A DNA stretch of 64,000 bases from Andalucia godoyi (lineage: Eukaryota > Discoba > Jakobea > Jakobida > Andaluciidae): the NCBI GenBank assembly GCA_009859145.1, contig VRVR01000054.1, positions 1-64,000 on the forward strand, read 5' to 3'. The notes under the pieces were generated by a model. That model worked only from the letters and a program-made list of their open reading frames with translations, was not told the origin of the DNA and searched no databases. This document shows, in pieces, positions 10,181 through 19,914 of this stretch. The translations under genes and the position numbers were made by a program. The first letter of the stretch is position 1; the number at the start of each line of letters is the position of its first letter.

Positions 10181-11375
10181 AACAGAAGCAGACGAAAGTG
10201 CTTGTCGACGAATGAGTGTACTCGTTCACAACATCCTCATAGTTGACAATGTGAACATACGGTTCGGATTGCAAAACACGGTCCGCAATGACGTCAGCCA
10301 CAGGTCTTCGAGACAAAATTTCTGAATTAATGTCCTGCACCCCAAGATGAACAACCTCGGGATCCGTGCCATCATCATCAAGAGGGCCGGCATTGTGAAC
10401 CGCTTCACAAGACTGGCGGTCGTGAGCTTCATTATTTTTCGTCAGAAAGAACTCTGGAACACCATCCTCGGGTAACGAATTGCAAACATCCATATCAATT
10501 TCTACATCTGCATAAGCGGGATTGTACAGATGACGACCATCTTCAGAAGATAATCCAGGCGGTCGATTGGTGCAGTCTGGTTGCGGGCTGGTCAGAAACC
10601 GCAAGGCATCTAACACGCATTGTCTTCGTACGTTGAAACGATGGAAATCTTGTCCATTACGGGCAAACTTGGTCACCATCACAATCCCGGCGTCGTGTGG
10701 AGCTCTTGGAAGCTTTTGCGCAACCTGCTTGACGTCATTTCTCAAAGAAATGCAGTGTCCGGAATACCCTAAATTGCCGCCAACTAGTCGGAAAACACGA
10801 ATCTGGGGAATGATGCGTGCAATCAGCAGAGATTCAAGATAGGTCAGTCGCTTCAATTCATCCGGGACTTCATCTCCAGGGTCCATGCCATTATCTCTCG
10901 AAAACTTGTAGATCGGACGATCCGCATTCAGCTTGGAAGATTCAGAACGACACCTCCCACAGAGCGTTGTTCCGGCAGAAACGCCAGATCGCTTTTTTCG
11001 AATGTCCGAATCAAACAACCGCTCTTTGCACGCTTCACATGGAGAAGAATCCCAGCAGAAAGCCGCAACACGCTCCGCGAAACGACGCGCGACTTGGTCT
11101 TTTTCAATGTCGGTCTGCGGAAGATTCAGAGATGCTGATCCGATACGTTGAGTCAGTTGAGGCGCTCCAGCCTTTCCCGCCATCGTGAATGTCTGCGGAG
11201 GCAAGGAGGGACCGACGCTGCCAGCTTCTGGTGCATGTTTCCGTTGGTAGTTGCATCGGCCTGTTCTTGTCGTTCGGCTGTCGTCAGTTGAGTATCAATC
11301 CGTTGACTGCTGGCTTTCTTCTGGTTCCTTCGATGATCGGCGACCGCCTGCTTGAAGGGTCTGCCGCGTCCCATG
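10149..11375 (-). pseudogene. Helitron N-terminal region with zinc-finger-like motif
   Basis: The main frame from ATG 11183 encodes a CEAC...CGRC zinc-finger-like pair followed by a region with LTYLESLLIARIIPQIRVFRL. That region matches the DUF6570-type segment found ahead of Rep in many Helitron and Helitron-like proteins. A short overlapping frame from ATG about 11375 (MGRGRPFKQ..., basic) probably supplies the original N-terminus through another frameshift. It ends with a stop at 10149 after the shift point near 10180. Confidence 0.7.
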
Positions 11376-11932
11376 ACACTAGTCAAAGCTTCCGATGATT
11401 CACAACAGCAAAATAATTCATCTTGCGTTAAAATCATCAAGACACTAAGTAAAGCACAAAATGATGGGCAGTCTAGTGGAAGAATGTGGATCTGCCGTAG
11501 TCTACGAAAAATTTGCAAAAAAACCTGATTTTATATGTGCAATTCATGACATAGGCGGCCCTAGAACCCAGAATTTTAATCACTAAAACCTTATTTTTTT
11601 TTGGCATGTTTTAACATGAGGATAACTGCGTGAAACAAAAAAATCATTCCGTGCAAGGCGGCAAAAGACCGGTTTTTTGTCCTGTTTCACCAAACTGCGG
11701 CCAGGAGGAAAGAAGTCGCTTTGCATGACTACGGTTGTTCCGCTACGCTGTGACGACAAAAAAGAGACACTTGAACTTGAATAGCTCTGGTCTCTCAGGC
11801 CCGGATTGGTGGGTGGGTTCCATTATGTTTTCTGTTTTCTGTTGCTCATTATTTTGTTTTTGATCCGTCGTTTTTCATTGTAAGAAAATAACAATAATAT
11901 TGCTAGGTGGTTGGTTTCGGCTTTTTATTCTG
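11376..11932. promoter_or_regulatory. Junction between Helitron and proteasome alpha-2 gene
   Basis: Non-coding stretch of about 560 bases. It holds the unmapped Helitron 5' end and the promoter/5' UTR of the alpha-2 gene. A T-rich tract (11,590-11,605) and a pyrimidine-rich tract (11,826-11,880) are visible. No TATA box can be assigned with confidence. Confidence 0.4.
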
Positions 11933-12643
11933 ATGGAGTCTCGCTATTCGTTTTCTCTGACTACGTTTTCTCCTTCGGGAAAGCTGGTTCAGATTGAGTA
12001 TGCATTGAATGCAGTGCTTGCGGGAGCCACTGCGCTTGCAATCAAGACTGCAAAAGGAGTGGTTGTGGCGACAGAGAAGAAGGCGCCGTCAAAACTGGTG
12101 GATGAAACCACGCTTCACAAAGTATCTCAGCTGGATACGCATGTTGGATGTGTGTATGCTGGGATTGGGCCGGATTCTCGAGTGCTCGTCCGAAAGGGCC
12201 GCAAGTTTGCACAGGCATACAAGAGAACGTATGGGGAGCCGGTTCCCGTTCGAGAGCTCGTCCGAGAATTGGCCTATGTCATGCAAGAGTATACTCAGTC
12301 TGGAGGCGTGCGGCCGTTTGGAGTGTCTTTGCTAGTTGCTGGCGTTGATGCGCAGGGCTCCCATCTGTATCAAGTCGATCCGTCGGGATCGTACTTTGCG
12401 TGGAAGGCGTCTGCCATTGGAAAGAACATGGTCAATGCCAAGACATTCCTCGAGAAAAGATATGCAGAGGATCTCGAACTTGACGATGCCGTGCATACTG
12501 CCATCCTAACTCTGAAGGAAGGGTTCGATGGGCAAATGACTGGAGACAACATCGAATTGGGAATCGTGTCCACAATCGATGGAACGTTCCGTGTTCTATC
12601 ACCCAGCGAGATCAAGGACTATCTCGGCGAAGTGGAGGGTTGA
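11933..12643 (+). CDS. PSMA2: 20S proteasome subunit alpha-2 (PSMA2/PRE8)
   Basis: A 236-residue protein starting at the ATG at 11933 ([20 protein letters not shown]), chosen because this matches the conserved alpha-2 N-terminus. Upstream in-frame codons (from 11900) lack an ATG. The subunit sits in the outer ring of the 20S core and helps form the substrate gate. It carries the proteasome alpha signature ([14 protein letters not shown] then QIEYAL), the alpha-2 hallmark [19 protein letters not shown], and the C-terminal GQMTxDNIELGI block. Length equals that of human and yeast alpha-2. Intronless. It ends 217 bp from the convergent kinase gene. Confidence 0.98.
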   Translation: MESRYSFSLTTFSPSGKLVQIEYALNAVLAGATALAIKTAKGVVVATEKKAPSKLVDETTLHKVSQLDTHVGCVYAGIGPDSRVLVRKGRKFAQAYKRTYGEPVPVRELVRELAYVMQEYTQSGGVRPFGVSLLVAGVDAQGSHLYQVDPSGSYFAWKASAIGKNMVNAKTFLEKRYAEDLELDDAVHTAILTLKEGFDGQMTGDNIELGIVSTIDGTFRVLSPSEIKDYLGEVEG

Positions 12644-12859
12644 TTTTCTTTATATATTTTTATTTTTATTTTAAATTTATTTTTGGTCCATTTCGAACCA
12701 AAAACAGAGAGTAATCAGAAGAAAGGGTCGCATCACAGGACGAAAAAGAAAAGAAAAAAGAAGTAATGATTACATAAACCTAATTATCTTTGTCTTTGTT
12801 TTTCCTTTCTTTTTTCAGTTGTGAAGAAGAACGCATCTATGGAAGAGGAGGGAAAATAA

Positions 12860-14599
12860 TTACATTATAATACACTTGCAACCTTTTTTCGGAGGTGGAT
12901 CGGGGTCGGAATGAGTATCCGGTTTGAGGTCTTCCGTTGGATGACCTGGGGTGACAATATCAGCCTGCGCACTGCTCGCCGACAAAGAACGCCGACCGGA
13001 ACTAGCGCCAGCAGAAGCTCCTGTTCCTGTTCCTGCTCCTGCTCCTGCTCCTGTCCCTGTTCCTGCTCCTGTCCCTGCTCCTGCTCCTGTCCTGGTATTG
13101 TTGACTAGCACCTCATTGTTGACGTCGTCGAAATCCTCTTCCCGCGAACTGGTCACCTGCCTGTACCGTGCGCCTCTGTCAATCCCGAGAGCCGACGGTG
13201 AGTAGAGCGAGGATGATGGCAAAGAAGATGTGCGTTGAAGGACGCTTGCATAAACACGGTTCTCGTCGTCGTCGTCATCTCCCGGCCGAAGTCCTTGATC
13301 GCTTTCGCAACCAACCTCGGCACGATCATCAGCTTCGGCAGTTTCTCCCATCATGGCCTGATCTGCCTGCGGAAGGCTCGACGTTGAGGCTCGACGTTGG
13401 TCTGGATAGACATACAAACCATGACCTCCGTCGTCGACAGAGCGTGTTTGACCGTGCGAGTTTGTCTTTTTGTGCTTAAGAAGCGTTTTCCGGAGAGGCG
13501 TGTCTGCGCCACTTCTTGGTTCCAAAGGAGGATGCGGAGCACTGTGCGGAACATGCGCCGAGCCGCCGTGACCAGCGGTAGGAGTCGCAAGCCCGTTCTG
13601 TGAAAGGCCCGTAGAATGCAAAATGGCATCGATGAAGACCTGGTTGTCGTATGCAGACCAGATACCATCAAAAGCTAGAGGAACGTATCGAAAACGGTCC
13701 CGTCCTGCATCGATTCCTGACTCCCAATCTAGCACCGGCAAATCCGGTTCCGACAAACCAAGTCTGGATTTTTCACCGAGATCTTCTTTCAAAAACAATT
13801 CCCGTATGTAGGCATAATCGGGCTCATCTTCATATCGCAATGATACTAAATGTTGATAAAACAAGCTAAAACAGAGCGGCAGGTTCGCGCAGAAATCAGA
13901 ATGTGGGATTGCCTCCTTGACCTTTCCAATGGCCTCCTTATCTTTGACCTTTCTCCACGGAAGATGCCCGACACACATCTCGACAAGCACGTAGAGCAGC
14001 GACCATAAGTCGTCTCGACGAGAAAGCTCTTCGCCGCGATGAGACGCCAACGAAGCGTACCTCGCTGTCCCTCGAAATCCCGCAGACGGCCTCGCGGGTC
14101 GCATTTCCCCTGTTTGAGTTCTAAACTTGCGAGCCAGGCCGAAATCAATCAAATATACATCACGGGAATTCGAGATGCCCACTACAAAATTTGCAGGCTT
14201 AATGTCTCGATGCAAATAGCCTGCTGAATGGACTTGCTGTATAGATTCTACCATTTGCGGTGCGATCCACAGAACAGTGCGAAATGCAAATCTCTGCGCC
14301 GGTGTCTGCTTTCGCAACTCGGCAAGATTCTCGCCCTGCCTGGTCATGATTAGGTACGACAAGTCGTCGGAACGGCCGGATGCAATGTATCGAACAATCC
14401 GCGGACAGTGCAGCAGACGCTTCAGCGCCGCTATTTCCAGTCGAAGGACCATTCGACGAGTGTCATTTCGCTCAATCTTGATAGCAATTTCAGAAGACGT
14501 CACGAGATCGGTGCCCACATATGCCTCTCCGAAAGCTCCAACGCCAAGCTTCTTACCGACACGGTATCTTTCACCGAGAACGGTCGACGGAGCAAGCAT
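12860..14599 (-). CDS. CK1-family kinase, tau-tubulin-kinase-like, with CaaX end
   Basis: A 579-residue serine/threonine kinase from ATG 14599 (MLAPSTVLGERYRV). The kinase domain covers about residues 14-285: glycine loop LGVGAFGEAYVG, AIKIE lysine, HRDIKPANF catalytic loop and IDFGLARK. The segment GTARYASLASHRGEELSRRDDLWSLLYVL matches the TTBK branch of the CK1 superfamily more closely than CK1-delta/alpha. The long C-terminal tail is low complexity, including a Gly-Ala-Thr repeat (residues about 498-527) encoded by a six-base repeat at 13,017-13,098. The protein ends PPKKGCKCIIM: a CIIM CaaX box with a preceding Lys pair and Cys. That predicts farnesylation or geranylgeranylation and membrane anchoring, much as yeast Yck1/2 and animal CK1-gamma are anchored by palmitate. 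It shares a promoter region with the divergent RBM28-like gene. Confidence 0.92.
   Translation of the reverse strand: MLAPSTVLGERYRVGKKLGVGAFGEAYVGTDLVTSSEIAIKIERNDTRRMVLRLEIAALKRLLHCPRIVRYIASGRSDDLSYLIMTRQGENLAELRKQTPAQRFAFRTVLWIAPQMVESIQQVHSAGYLHRDIKPANFVVGISNSRDVYLIDFGLARKFRTQTGEMRPARPSAGFRGTARYASLASHRGEELSRRDDLWSLLYVLVEMCVGHLPWRKVKDKEAIGKVKEAIPHSDFCANLPLCFSLFYQHLVSLRYEDEPDYAYIRELFLKEDLGEKSRLGLSEPDLPVLDWESGIDAGRDRFRYVPLAFDGIWSAYDNQVFIDAILHSTGLSQNGLATPTAGHGGSAHVPHSAPHPPLEPRSGADTPLRKTLLKHKKTNSHGQTRSVDDGGHGLYVYPDQRRASTSSLPQADQAMMGETAEADDRAEVGCESDQGLRPGDDDDDENRVYASVLQRTSSLPSSSLYSPSALGIDRGARYRQVTSSREEDFDDVNNEVLVNNTRTGAGAGTGAGTGTGAGAGAGTGTGASAGASSGRRSLSASSAQADIVTPGHPTEDLKPDTHSDPDPPPKKGCKCIIM
13017..13098. 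repeat. Six-base tandem repeat encoding Gly-Ala-Thr linker
   Basis: Imperfect TCCTGC/TCCTGT units, about 13 copies, inside the CK1-like kinase tail. The repeat keeps frame, so copy-number change would lengthen or shorten the linker before the CaaX box without breaking it. Confidence 0.85.
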
Positions 14600-15046
14600 C
14601 GGGAAACTCTGAGAGACCAATCAAGAGCTACTATGGACGATACTGTTTTTTTTTTCCCCTCACGTTGCTGAAGATCGTCGATTGAGGATGATTGCTGCGA
14701 TGCTATTGAATACGGAGTTAAGGAGCAAACTGAAAATCGAAAGAAGCTGGAAGATCCGCTATGTCGGTGTGTGGCAGAGCGGCAGAGGTGGCAAACCTTT
14801 GGGAAACTGAACGAGAAGCAAAAACGGCACAGTCAAATAACAAGCATCACAACCTCCACCAAGCATCAAGCGCACTGCCGGAAGGGTCCGGGACGAAAAC
14901 GTTCGTAGTCGTTGGTTTGGCTCTCCTGGCACATTGATTTTTTTATTTTATTTTACTTTTCTCGCTCTTGCTCTGCGGCTTCTCTGACTTTTTTGCGTGG
15001 TGCGTTTTTGGTGTGTTGTTGGGGTCCGGAAGTGCACAACTGGAAA
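14600..15046. promoter_or_regulatory. Divergent promoter between CK1-like kinase and RBM28-like gene
   Basis: About 450 bases between two outward-facing start codons. It holds a T-run (14,645-14,656) and a T-rich tract just before the RBM28-like ATG (14,938-14,960). A GGTGGCAAAC sequence occurs at 14,786-14,795. No convincing core promoter elements are visible. Confidence 0.5.
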
Positions 15047-17521
15047 ATGCCGATTGCAGGAACGACGGATTCGACTGTTTTCGTGCGGAATCTCCCGTAC
15101 GATGTGCTAGAAAAGGATCTTGAGGATCATTTTGCGCAGATTGGTCCAATCAAGAAGTGCATTCTTGTGATGGACAAGAAGACGGACAAGACAAAGGGAA
15201 TTGCATTTGTACAGTATCAGCTGCAGGCGGACGCAGTGCGTGCGGCAGAGGAGCTCAACGACAAGGAATTTGCAAATCGAAAACTTGGCATTGATCTGGC
15301 GCAGAGAAAAGGCTTCAAGCACGAGGCCACAGGCAAGCCTACCAGGAAAAGACCTGCAGCTTCAAAGCAACTTTCATCCGAACCTTCATCCAAACCTTTA
15401 TCCGAGTCTTTATCCGAACCTTTATCGGAGGTCAAATCAGAAGCAACATTGTCTGCGGATCCTTCCTCCCCAGCGTACAAGAAGAAACAAGACCCCAGGC
15501 CCCAAAAGACACATGTGCCGTTTGTGCCGGACCCTAATCAAATCAAGAAAATCAAGGCATCATGCAAGAAGCCGATGGACCAGAATGCGCTTGAGGTAAC
15601 TGGTCTTCATGCTTCAATGACAAAGAAACAGCTCTTGGAAAATATGATCAAGTTTGGCAAGGTTGTTTCGCTAGAACATGAGGATGGCCAAGCCGATGCA
15701 GTTGTGTTCTTTTCGAATCGCTTGGACGCACTGTCTGCTTTTTGGAACATTGATCGAAAGTGGTACCGCGGTGGAAAGGCAAAGTTCAATCTGCGCATTC
15801 CAGAGAAGGTCAAGAATGCTGTGGACCACTTTGCTTCAAACTCTCGATTGATTGTGAGAAATGTTGCTTTCCGAGCGACGGAGCAGCACATTCTTGATGC
15901 CTTTTCAAAGTACGGAACTGTTACCGAGGTGTCCATTGTGCTTGATGACCAGCTTAAGAACAGAAAAGGGTTCGCATTCGTTGCATTCCAAGAGGAGAGC
16001 AGCGCAAAGAAGGCCAAGGCAGGACTGAATGGCACAAAGATTGCTGGTCGCGAAGTGGCAATCGATTGGGCGGTTGAGAAACACGAGTACAGAAAACTTG
16101 CCAACGGTGAGCAAACAGCGGATACGGGAGATGACGGGGAGGAGCAGGAGCAGGAGCAGGAGGAAAGCAGTGAAGAGGAAGAAACCGACACAGACACCGC
16201 CGACACCGAAGATAAAGGCAGTGTTGTCGACAAATCATTGGCGAAGGATAGTAGCAAGGCACCCGTCGAAAAGGCTATTCGGGAAGACGACTATCTTTGC
16301 CTCTTGTTTGTCCGGAATGTTCCGTTTTCTGCAAAGGATGCAGACCTGAAGTCCTTCTTTTCGCAGTACGGACCCGTTCGATATGCTCGAGTGGTCGTTG
16401 ATAAGGTGTCGCTGCACTCCAAAGGATGCGCCTTTGTTTGCTTTGTGACAGCGGAGGGTGCACAAAAGGTGCTGGAATCTGGAACGAAAGCGTCGAATTC
16501 GACAAAGGCGGAAGCCGTTGCTGTGCACGAGGAAACATTTACGATTCCCTATTCGGACGGGACGACGCAATTGTATGTGTGCCACGGCGTTTCAAAGAAC
16601 AAATCTGCAGAGTTTGCGGAAAAGAAGAAACAGAAGGAAGACAAGCGGAACATGCATCTCGCGAAAGAAGGCGTCTTGGTTCTTGGAGGAGAAAAACTGG
16701 CTGATATGTCAGAGGCCGACCGCGACAAGAGAGAGAAGGCCTGGAGTGAAAAGAAGAAGAAGCTTGACAATCCGAATTACTTCATTTCCACCACGCGTTT
16801 GTCAATTCGCAATCTGCCGAAAGAAATTGGGGAATCCGATTTGAGAGAGATCATTCAAAACGAGTTAGGGACGCAGAACCTTGGGCTGAAGCAAGTCAAG
16901 ATTGTCACTGCTGTCGATCGAGGTCGTACCCAAAGTAGAGGCTTTGGGTTTGTGGAATTTTCGAATCCGGAAAAGGCTTCGGAATGTCTCAAAGTCCTGA
17001 ACCACAACCCCAAATACTTCTCTTCCAGTCGCCGCCTGATTGTGGAGCACGCCCTGGAGGACGCTAGAATGGTCCGGTTGTTAAAGAAACACCAGCAGGT
17101 GTTTGCGGACAAGAGCAAAGCGAGCGTGGACCGCCATCCCGCACTGCAGCAGCCAAGACAACATAACAGCGACGGCACTGTGAACAAAAACAAGGTGAAA
17201 CGGGAACGCCCGTTGGCACAACCAGTCGATCAGCCGCTGGCAGAGGCGATCCTGCGACCTCCTGAACCGAAGCGACGCAAGACTGAGCGCGACACGTTTG
17301 ATGTAACAGTGGATCGGTTGTTGGAACAGGAAGATGCCGCGCAGGCAGCAAGTGGGAAGAAGCAGAGGGACCGAAAGCGACCATCTCGTGAAGACCAAGA
17401 GGAAGTGCGATTTGACGAGCTTGTTCGGAGCTACAAGTCCAAGATTCAAGACGATGGTGCTCTCGCGGCTGCCTCGGCCGCGAAGAAGAGTCGATGGTTC
17501 GACGTTGCCGATGCAAAGTAG
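15047..17521 (+). CDS. RBM28/NOP4-like nucleolar RNA-binding protein
   Basis: An 824-residue protein from ATG 15047 (MPIAGTTDSTVFVRNLP); the frame upstream of this ATG is not conserved. RRM-like domains lie at about residues 9-85, 180-254, 265-342, 417-478 and 582-652, with RNP1-like motifs KGIAFVQY, KGFAFVAF, KGCAFVCF and RGFGFVEF. The last domain followed by HNPKYFSSSRRLIVEHALE is typical of NOP4/RBM28, which acts in 60S ribosome assembly in the nucleolus. An acidic stretch (EEQEQEQEESSEEEE) sits between the third and fourth RRMs, and the C-terminal third is basic. A 12-base imperfect repeat at about 15,370-15,430 encodes a Ser-Glu/Lys-Pro-Leu repeat after RRM1. It converges on PEX19 across a 120-base spacer. 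Confidence 0.93.
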   Translation: MPIAGTTDSTVFVRNLPYDVLEKDLEDHFAQIGPIKKCILVMDKKTDKTKGIAFVQYQLQADAVRAAEELNDKEFANRKLGIDLAQRKGFKHEATGKPTRKRPAASKQLSSEPSSKPLSESLSEPLSEVKSEATLSADPSSPAYKKKQDPRPQKTHVPFVPDPNQIKKIKASCKKPMDQNALEVTGLHASMTKKQLLENMIKFGKVVSLEHEDGQADAVVFFSNRLDALSAFWNIDRKWYRGGKAKFNLRIPEKVKNAVDHFASNSRLIVRNVAFRATEQHILDAFSKYGTVTEVSIVLDDQLKNRKGFAFVAFQEESSAKKAKAGLNGTKIAGREVAIDWAVEKHEYRKLANGEQTADTGDDGEEQEQEQEESSEEEETDTDTADTEDKGSVVDKSLAKDSSKAPVEKAIREDDYLCLLFVRNVPFSAKDADLKSFFSQYGPVRYARVVVDKVSLHSKGCAFVCFVTAEGAQKVLESGTKASNSTKAEAVAVHEETFTIPYSDGTTQLYVCHGVSKNKSAEFAEKKKQKEDKRNMHLAKEGVLVLGGEKLADMSEADRDKREKAWSEKKKKLDNPNYFISTTRLSIRNLPKEIGESDLREIIQNELGTQNLGLKQVKIVTAVDRGRTQSRGFGFVEFSNPEKASECLKVLNHNPKYFSSSRRLIVEHALEDARMVRLLKKHQQVFADKSKASVDRHPALQQPRQHNSDGTVNKNKVKRERPLAQPVDQPLAEAILRPPEPKRRKTERDTFDVTVDRLLEQEDAAQAASGKKQRDRKRPSREDQEEVRFDELVRSYKSKIQDDGALAAASAAKKSRWFDVADAK

Positions 17522-17642
17522 ATTTGTAGAGACTTGATTATGATGGTCGTTTCATTTTATTCATTATTAATTAAAATAAAAAAGGAAATCACAAAGACGG
17601 CGGAGCAAACGGATTGCTTTATTTTATTTTATTTTATTTTTA
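17522..17642. terminator. Shared 3' end of convergent RBM28-like and PEX19 genes
   Basis: AT-rich 121-base spacer. It holds TTAAAATAAAAAAGG (possible plus-strand poly(A) signal near 17,570) and a tandem TTTTA repeat at 17,617-17,640, which on the minus strand reads AAAATAAAATAAAA. Confidence 0.5.
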
Positions 17643-18593
17643 CTATTGCATTTTACAAGATTCGTCATTGAACGGGTTGGGAACTGCGCCTGGAAGTGCA
17701 CCGCCGATCGAGTCCAGCAGCTCTTTGGGCGGTTGTCCGAGCGCTTGCAATTCTGTCATGACTTCGACCACCCTGTCCATTGGAGCATCTTGATCGTAGA
17801 GAGCGACCACTCTGTTGATCAGTACAATCTGTTGGCGATAATTATCCACTTCCTCGGGCTTCAACTTGCCGACGTTCGACGACAGCCAGTGTGGAAACTT
17901 GTCCGACAGCTCCGACATGGGCCCATACAGCACGTCCTTGGACAGCAGCTGGTTCATCATTGTCTGTAAAATCTGCGCGAATGCTGGGTCCGACTCCATG
18001 TTTTGCATGTCTGCCAACAAGTCCTGCGGCAGCCCTGCAGCCGGATCGCCCGAGCTTGCCGCGGCAGCCGCAGACTTCAATTGTTCCAGTGCACTTCGCA
18101 GCGATTCATCCACATTCTCCTGTCCACTTGCCTCATCCTCGTCTCCAAAATCATCTTCTCTCTCTGGAACCCTTGCAGCATGCCGAGAAGCTGACACACC
18201 ACCAACACCGCCAAGGCCTGGAATCGCGCCACCGCCCTGTGCGCCCAGCAGTCCAGAAAGAATGTTCTGGAATTGCTTTGAGAACTCGTCTAGATCCTTC
18301 TCGTCGAACACCGGGGCATTCGGAGCGTCATTGAATCCATCATCACCATCATCATCATCATCATCACCACCACCACCACCACCGTCATCAGCGTCGTCGA
18401 AGGAGGAGGCTGAAGGCTTGTCTGAGCGTGCAGATGAGTTAGAGCCACGAGGAACGGAAGCCGCGGCAGAAGAGGGCCCTCGAGGCGGATGCACAGTCGA
18501 AGTCGACGTCGACAGGCCTTCCTCGTCATCATCTTCAAACTCGGCAAGCGCAGACTCCAAGATGTCGTCCAGGTTTTTTCCGCTCCCACCCAT
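17643..18593 (-). CDS. PEX19: PEX19, peroxisomal membrane-protein import receptor
   Basis: A 316-residue protein from ATG 18593 (MGGSGKNLDDILESALAEFEDDD). PEX19 is a cytosolic chaperone and import receptor that carries newly made peroxisomal membrane proteins to PEX3. The acidic, Ser/Asp-rich N-terminal half and the helical C-terminal half (from about residue 150) match the family. The hallmark LQDLLADMQNMESDPAFAQ-like segment and YGPMSELSDKFPHWL are present. The end NDESCKMQ is a CaaX box, and PEX19 is farnesylated in yeast and animals. The Asp repeat in the N-terminal half is encoded by a GAT/CAT microsatellite at about 18,335-18,385. Confidence 0.96.
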   Translation of the reverse strand: MGGSGKNLDDILESALAEFEDDDEEGLSTSTSTVHPPRGPSSAAASVPRGSNSSARSDKPSASSFDDADDGGGGGGDDDDDDGDDGFNDAPNAPVFDEKDLDEFSKQFQNILSGLLGAQGGGAIPGLGGVGGVSASRHAARVPEREDDFGDEDEASGQENVDESLRSALEQLKSAAAAASSGDPAAGLPQDLLADMQNMESDPAFAQILQTMMNQLLSKDVLYGPMSELSDKFPHWLSSNVGKLKPEEVDNYRQQIVLINRVVALYDQDAPMDRVVEVMTELQALGQPPKELLDSIGGALPGAVPNPFNDESCKMQ

Positions 18594-18785
18594 CTCCAGT
18601 TATCTCCAGCACTGCGATCCACAAATGGAAGAGGGAAAAGGTAGAAAATCGCACACACACAAAATAATGATTTTGCATATAAAAAAATTGAATAAATGAA
18701 AATATTTAATCGATCGTGCAGAAAAATCATGGAACTTGATTGACCAGTACGACTGGCGAGAAGAAAGGTGGTCCGGGTACTGTAG

Positions 18786-19580
18786 ATGCGTATGCCAAAA
18801 ACAGGAAAGCATCTCTTTGCACTATTCGTTTCTTTAGTTTATTCGTTGTGCGTGGTGCTTGGTGAGAAGAAAAACAGGTACTTGGAAGACATGCAGATCA
18901 CCAGCGGTGCACCGTGGTGGGCGATTGCAGCAGCCGCAGCGGCAGCAGGCGTTACAGGCGCGCTGGCTGGACACTATTGGAACCGGCGCTGCACGCGGAA
19001 GAAGAACGCAGGCGCGAGCTTTCACGTGTACATTCCGTCCGTGTACGATGCGTCGGAAACAGACCCGCAATTGTGGCAGGAGATCGTCGAAAAGAACCCG
19101 TTTGTGCTGGTTGTGTCCACGGACTCGGCCGGCCATACGCATCTCGTATGTGCTGGGATTGTGTATTTCGTCTTGATTACGTCCGTTGTTTAACACCCTC
19201 ACTCACGAGTCGTTCATTCGCAATGCGGATGCTTATTGCTTACGTAGACGCAAATTCCAGTGATTGCGGTCGGAGATCGGCTGGTTGGGCATTTGGCAGG
19301 CGACAATCAGCATGCGGCGCTCCTGAGTGCCTCGCCGGATCCGAGCAGTGCGCATCGCATCCTCGTGTTTGGACCGCACGCGTTTGTTCCCTCCGGTGTG
19401 TACAAGACGCAGCCGCAAGTAAGCACATGGGACTACATCACATGTCATCTGGATGTCACGGCGACCCGCGTGTCGTCCAATCGCGCGACACTGGAAACGC
19501 TTGCACAACACTTTGAGCCTTCCTTCCAGTGGCACGACTATGCTTCTGCTCTCCGTATGGCCGTTCTTTTCTATTTCCTT

Positions 19581-19677
<97 letters not shown>

Positions 19678-19914
19678 CCCCTTCCCCTTTTTCGGCTTCT
19701 TATTCGCGGATCCTTGCTGATTGCCTGCTACGTAGAAAACGACGTCCACGTGTACGAATTCCGCGTGACGAAGGCGACCATTATTCGTAAGATGAGTCAA
19801 AACAAGACCGATGAGAACATCTTGGCTGTGAAAAGCTACCTTGTGGAAAACGGCCAAGCAGATGTCGCGGCCTACGTCACGTGTCGTGGCGCAGCCCTAC
19901 CCTGTTCCCTGTGA
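18786..19914 (+). CDS. PaiB-like FMN-binding split-barrel protein, three exons
   Basis: Exons 18786-19145, 19248-19554 and 19736-19914 join to a 281-residue protein. The first intron (GTATGT...TACGTAG) is phase 0; the second (GTATGG...TACGTAG) is phase 1. Joining them restores the PaiB/FMN_bind_2 pattern: FHVYIPSVYD, then PFVLVVSTDSAGHTHL running into TQIPVIAVGDRLVGHLA, then FGPHAFVPSGVY, VSTWDYITCHL, and a C-terminal block with KMSQNK. Bacterial PaiB relatives bind FMN or haem-like cofactors; the function in eukaryotes is unclear. The N-terminus carries two hydrophobic stretches (residues about 9-26 and 41-61), suggesting a signal sequence or membrane anchor not found in bacterial members. 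The start could alternatively be the internal Met near residue 36. The second intron holds a long CT repeat. Confidence 0.82.
19584..19672. repeat. CT dinucleotide microsatellite in a PaiB-like gene intron
   Basis: About 89 bases of (CT)n, lying in the second intron just upstream of the 3' splice site. It forms the polypyrimidine tract of this intron and is likely to vary in length. Confidence 0.95.

Larger units (their letters stand above)
6579..11375 (-). mobile_element. Helitron rolling-circle transposon, degenerate
   Basis: Contains, in transcription order on the minus strand, a zinc-finger/N-terminal helitron region (11,375-10,149), a Rep (HUH endonuclease) domain (about 10,180-8,283) and a PIF1-like helicase (8,282-6,579). 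This order is diagnostic of autonomous Helitrons. One in-frame stop separates Rep and helicase, and two frameshifts lie at about 10,180 and 9,840, so the copy is probably dead. The 5' TC and 3' hairpin-CTRR termini were not located; the coordinates cover the coding part only. Confidence 0.9.

Noticed and set aside
14786-14795. GGTGGCAAAC, the yeast proteasome-associated control element (Rpn4 site)
   Set aside because: It lies between the kinase and RBM28-like genes, not next to a proteasome gene. A single match proves nothing, and the alpha-2 and Rpn8 promoters lack it.
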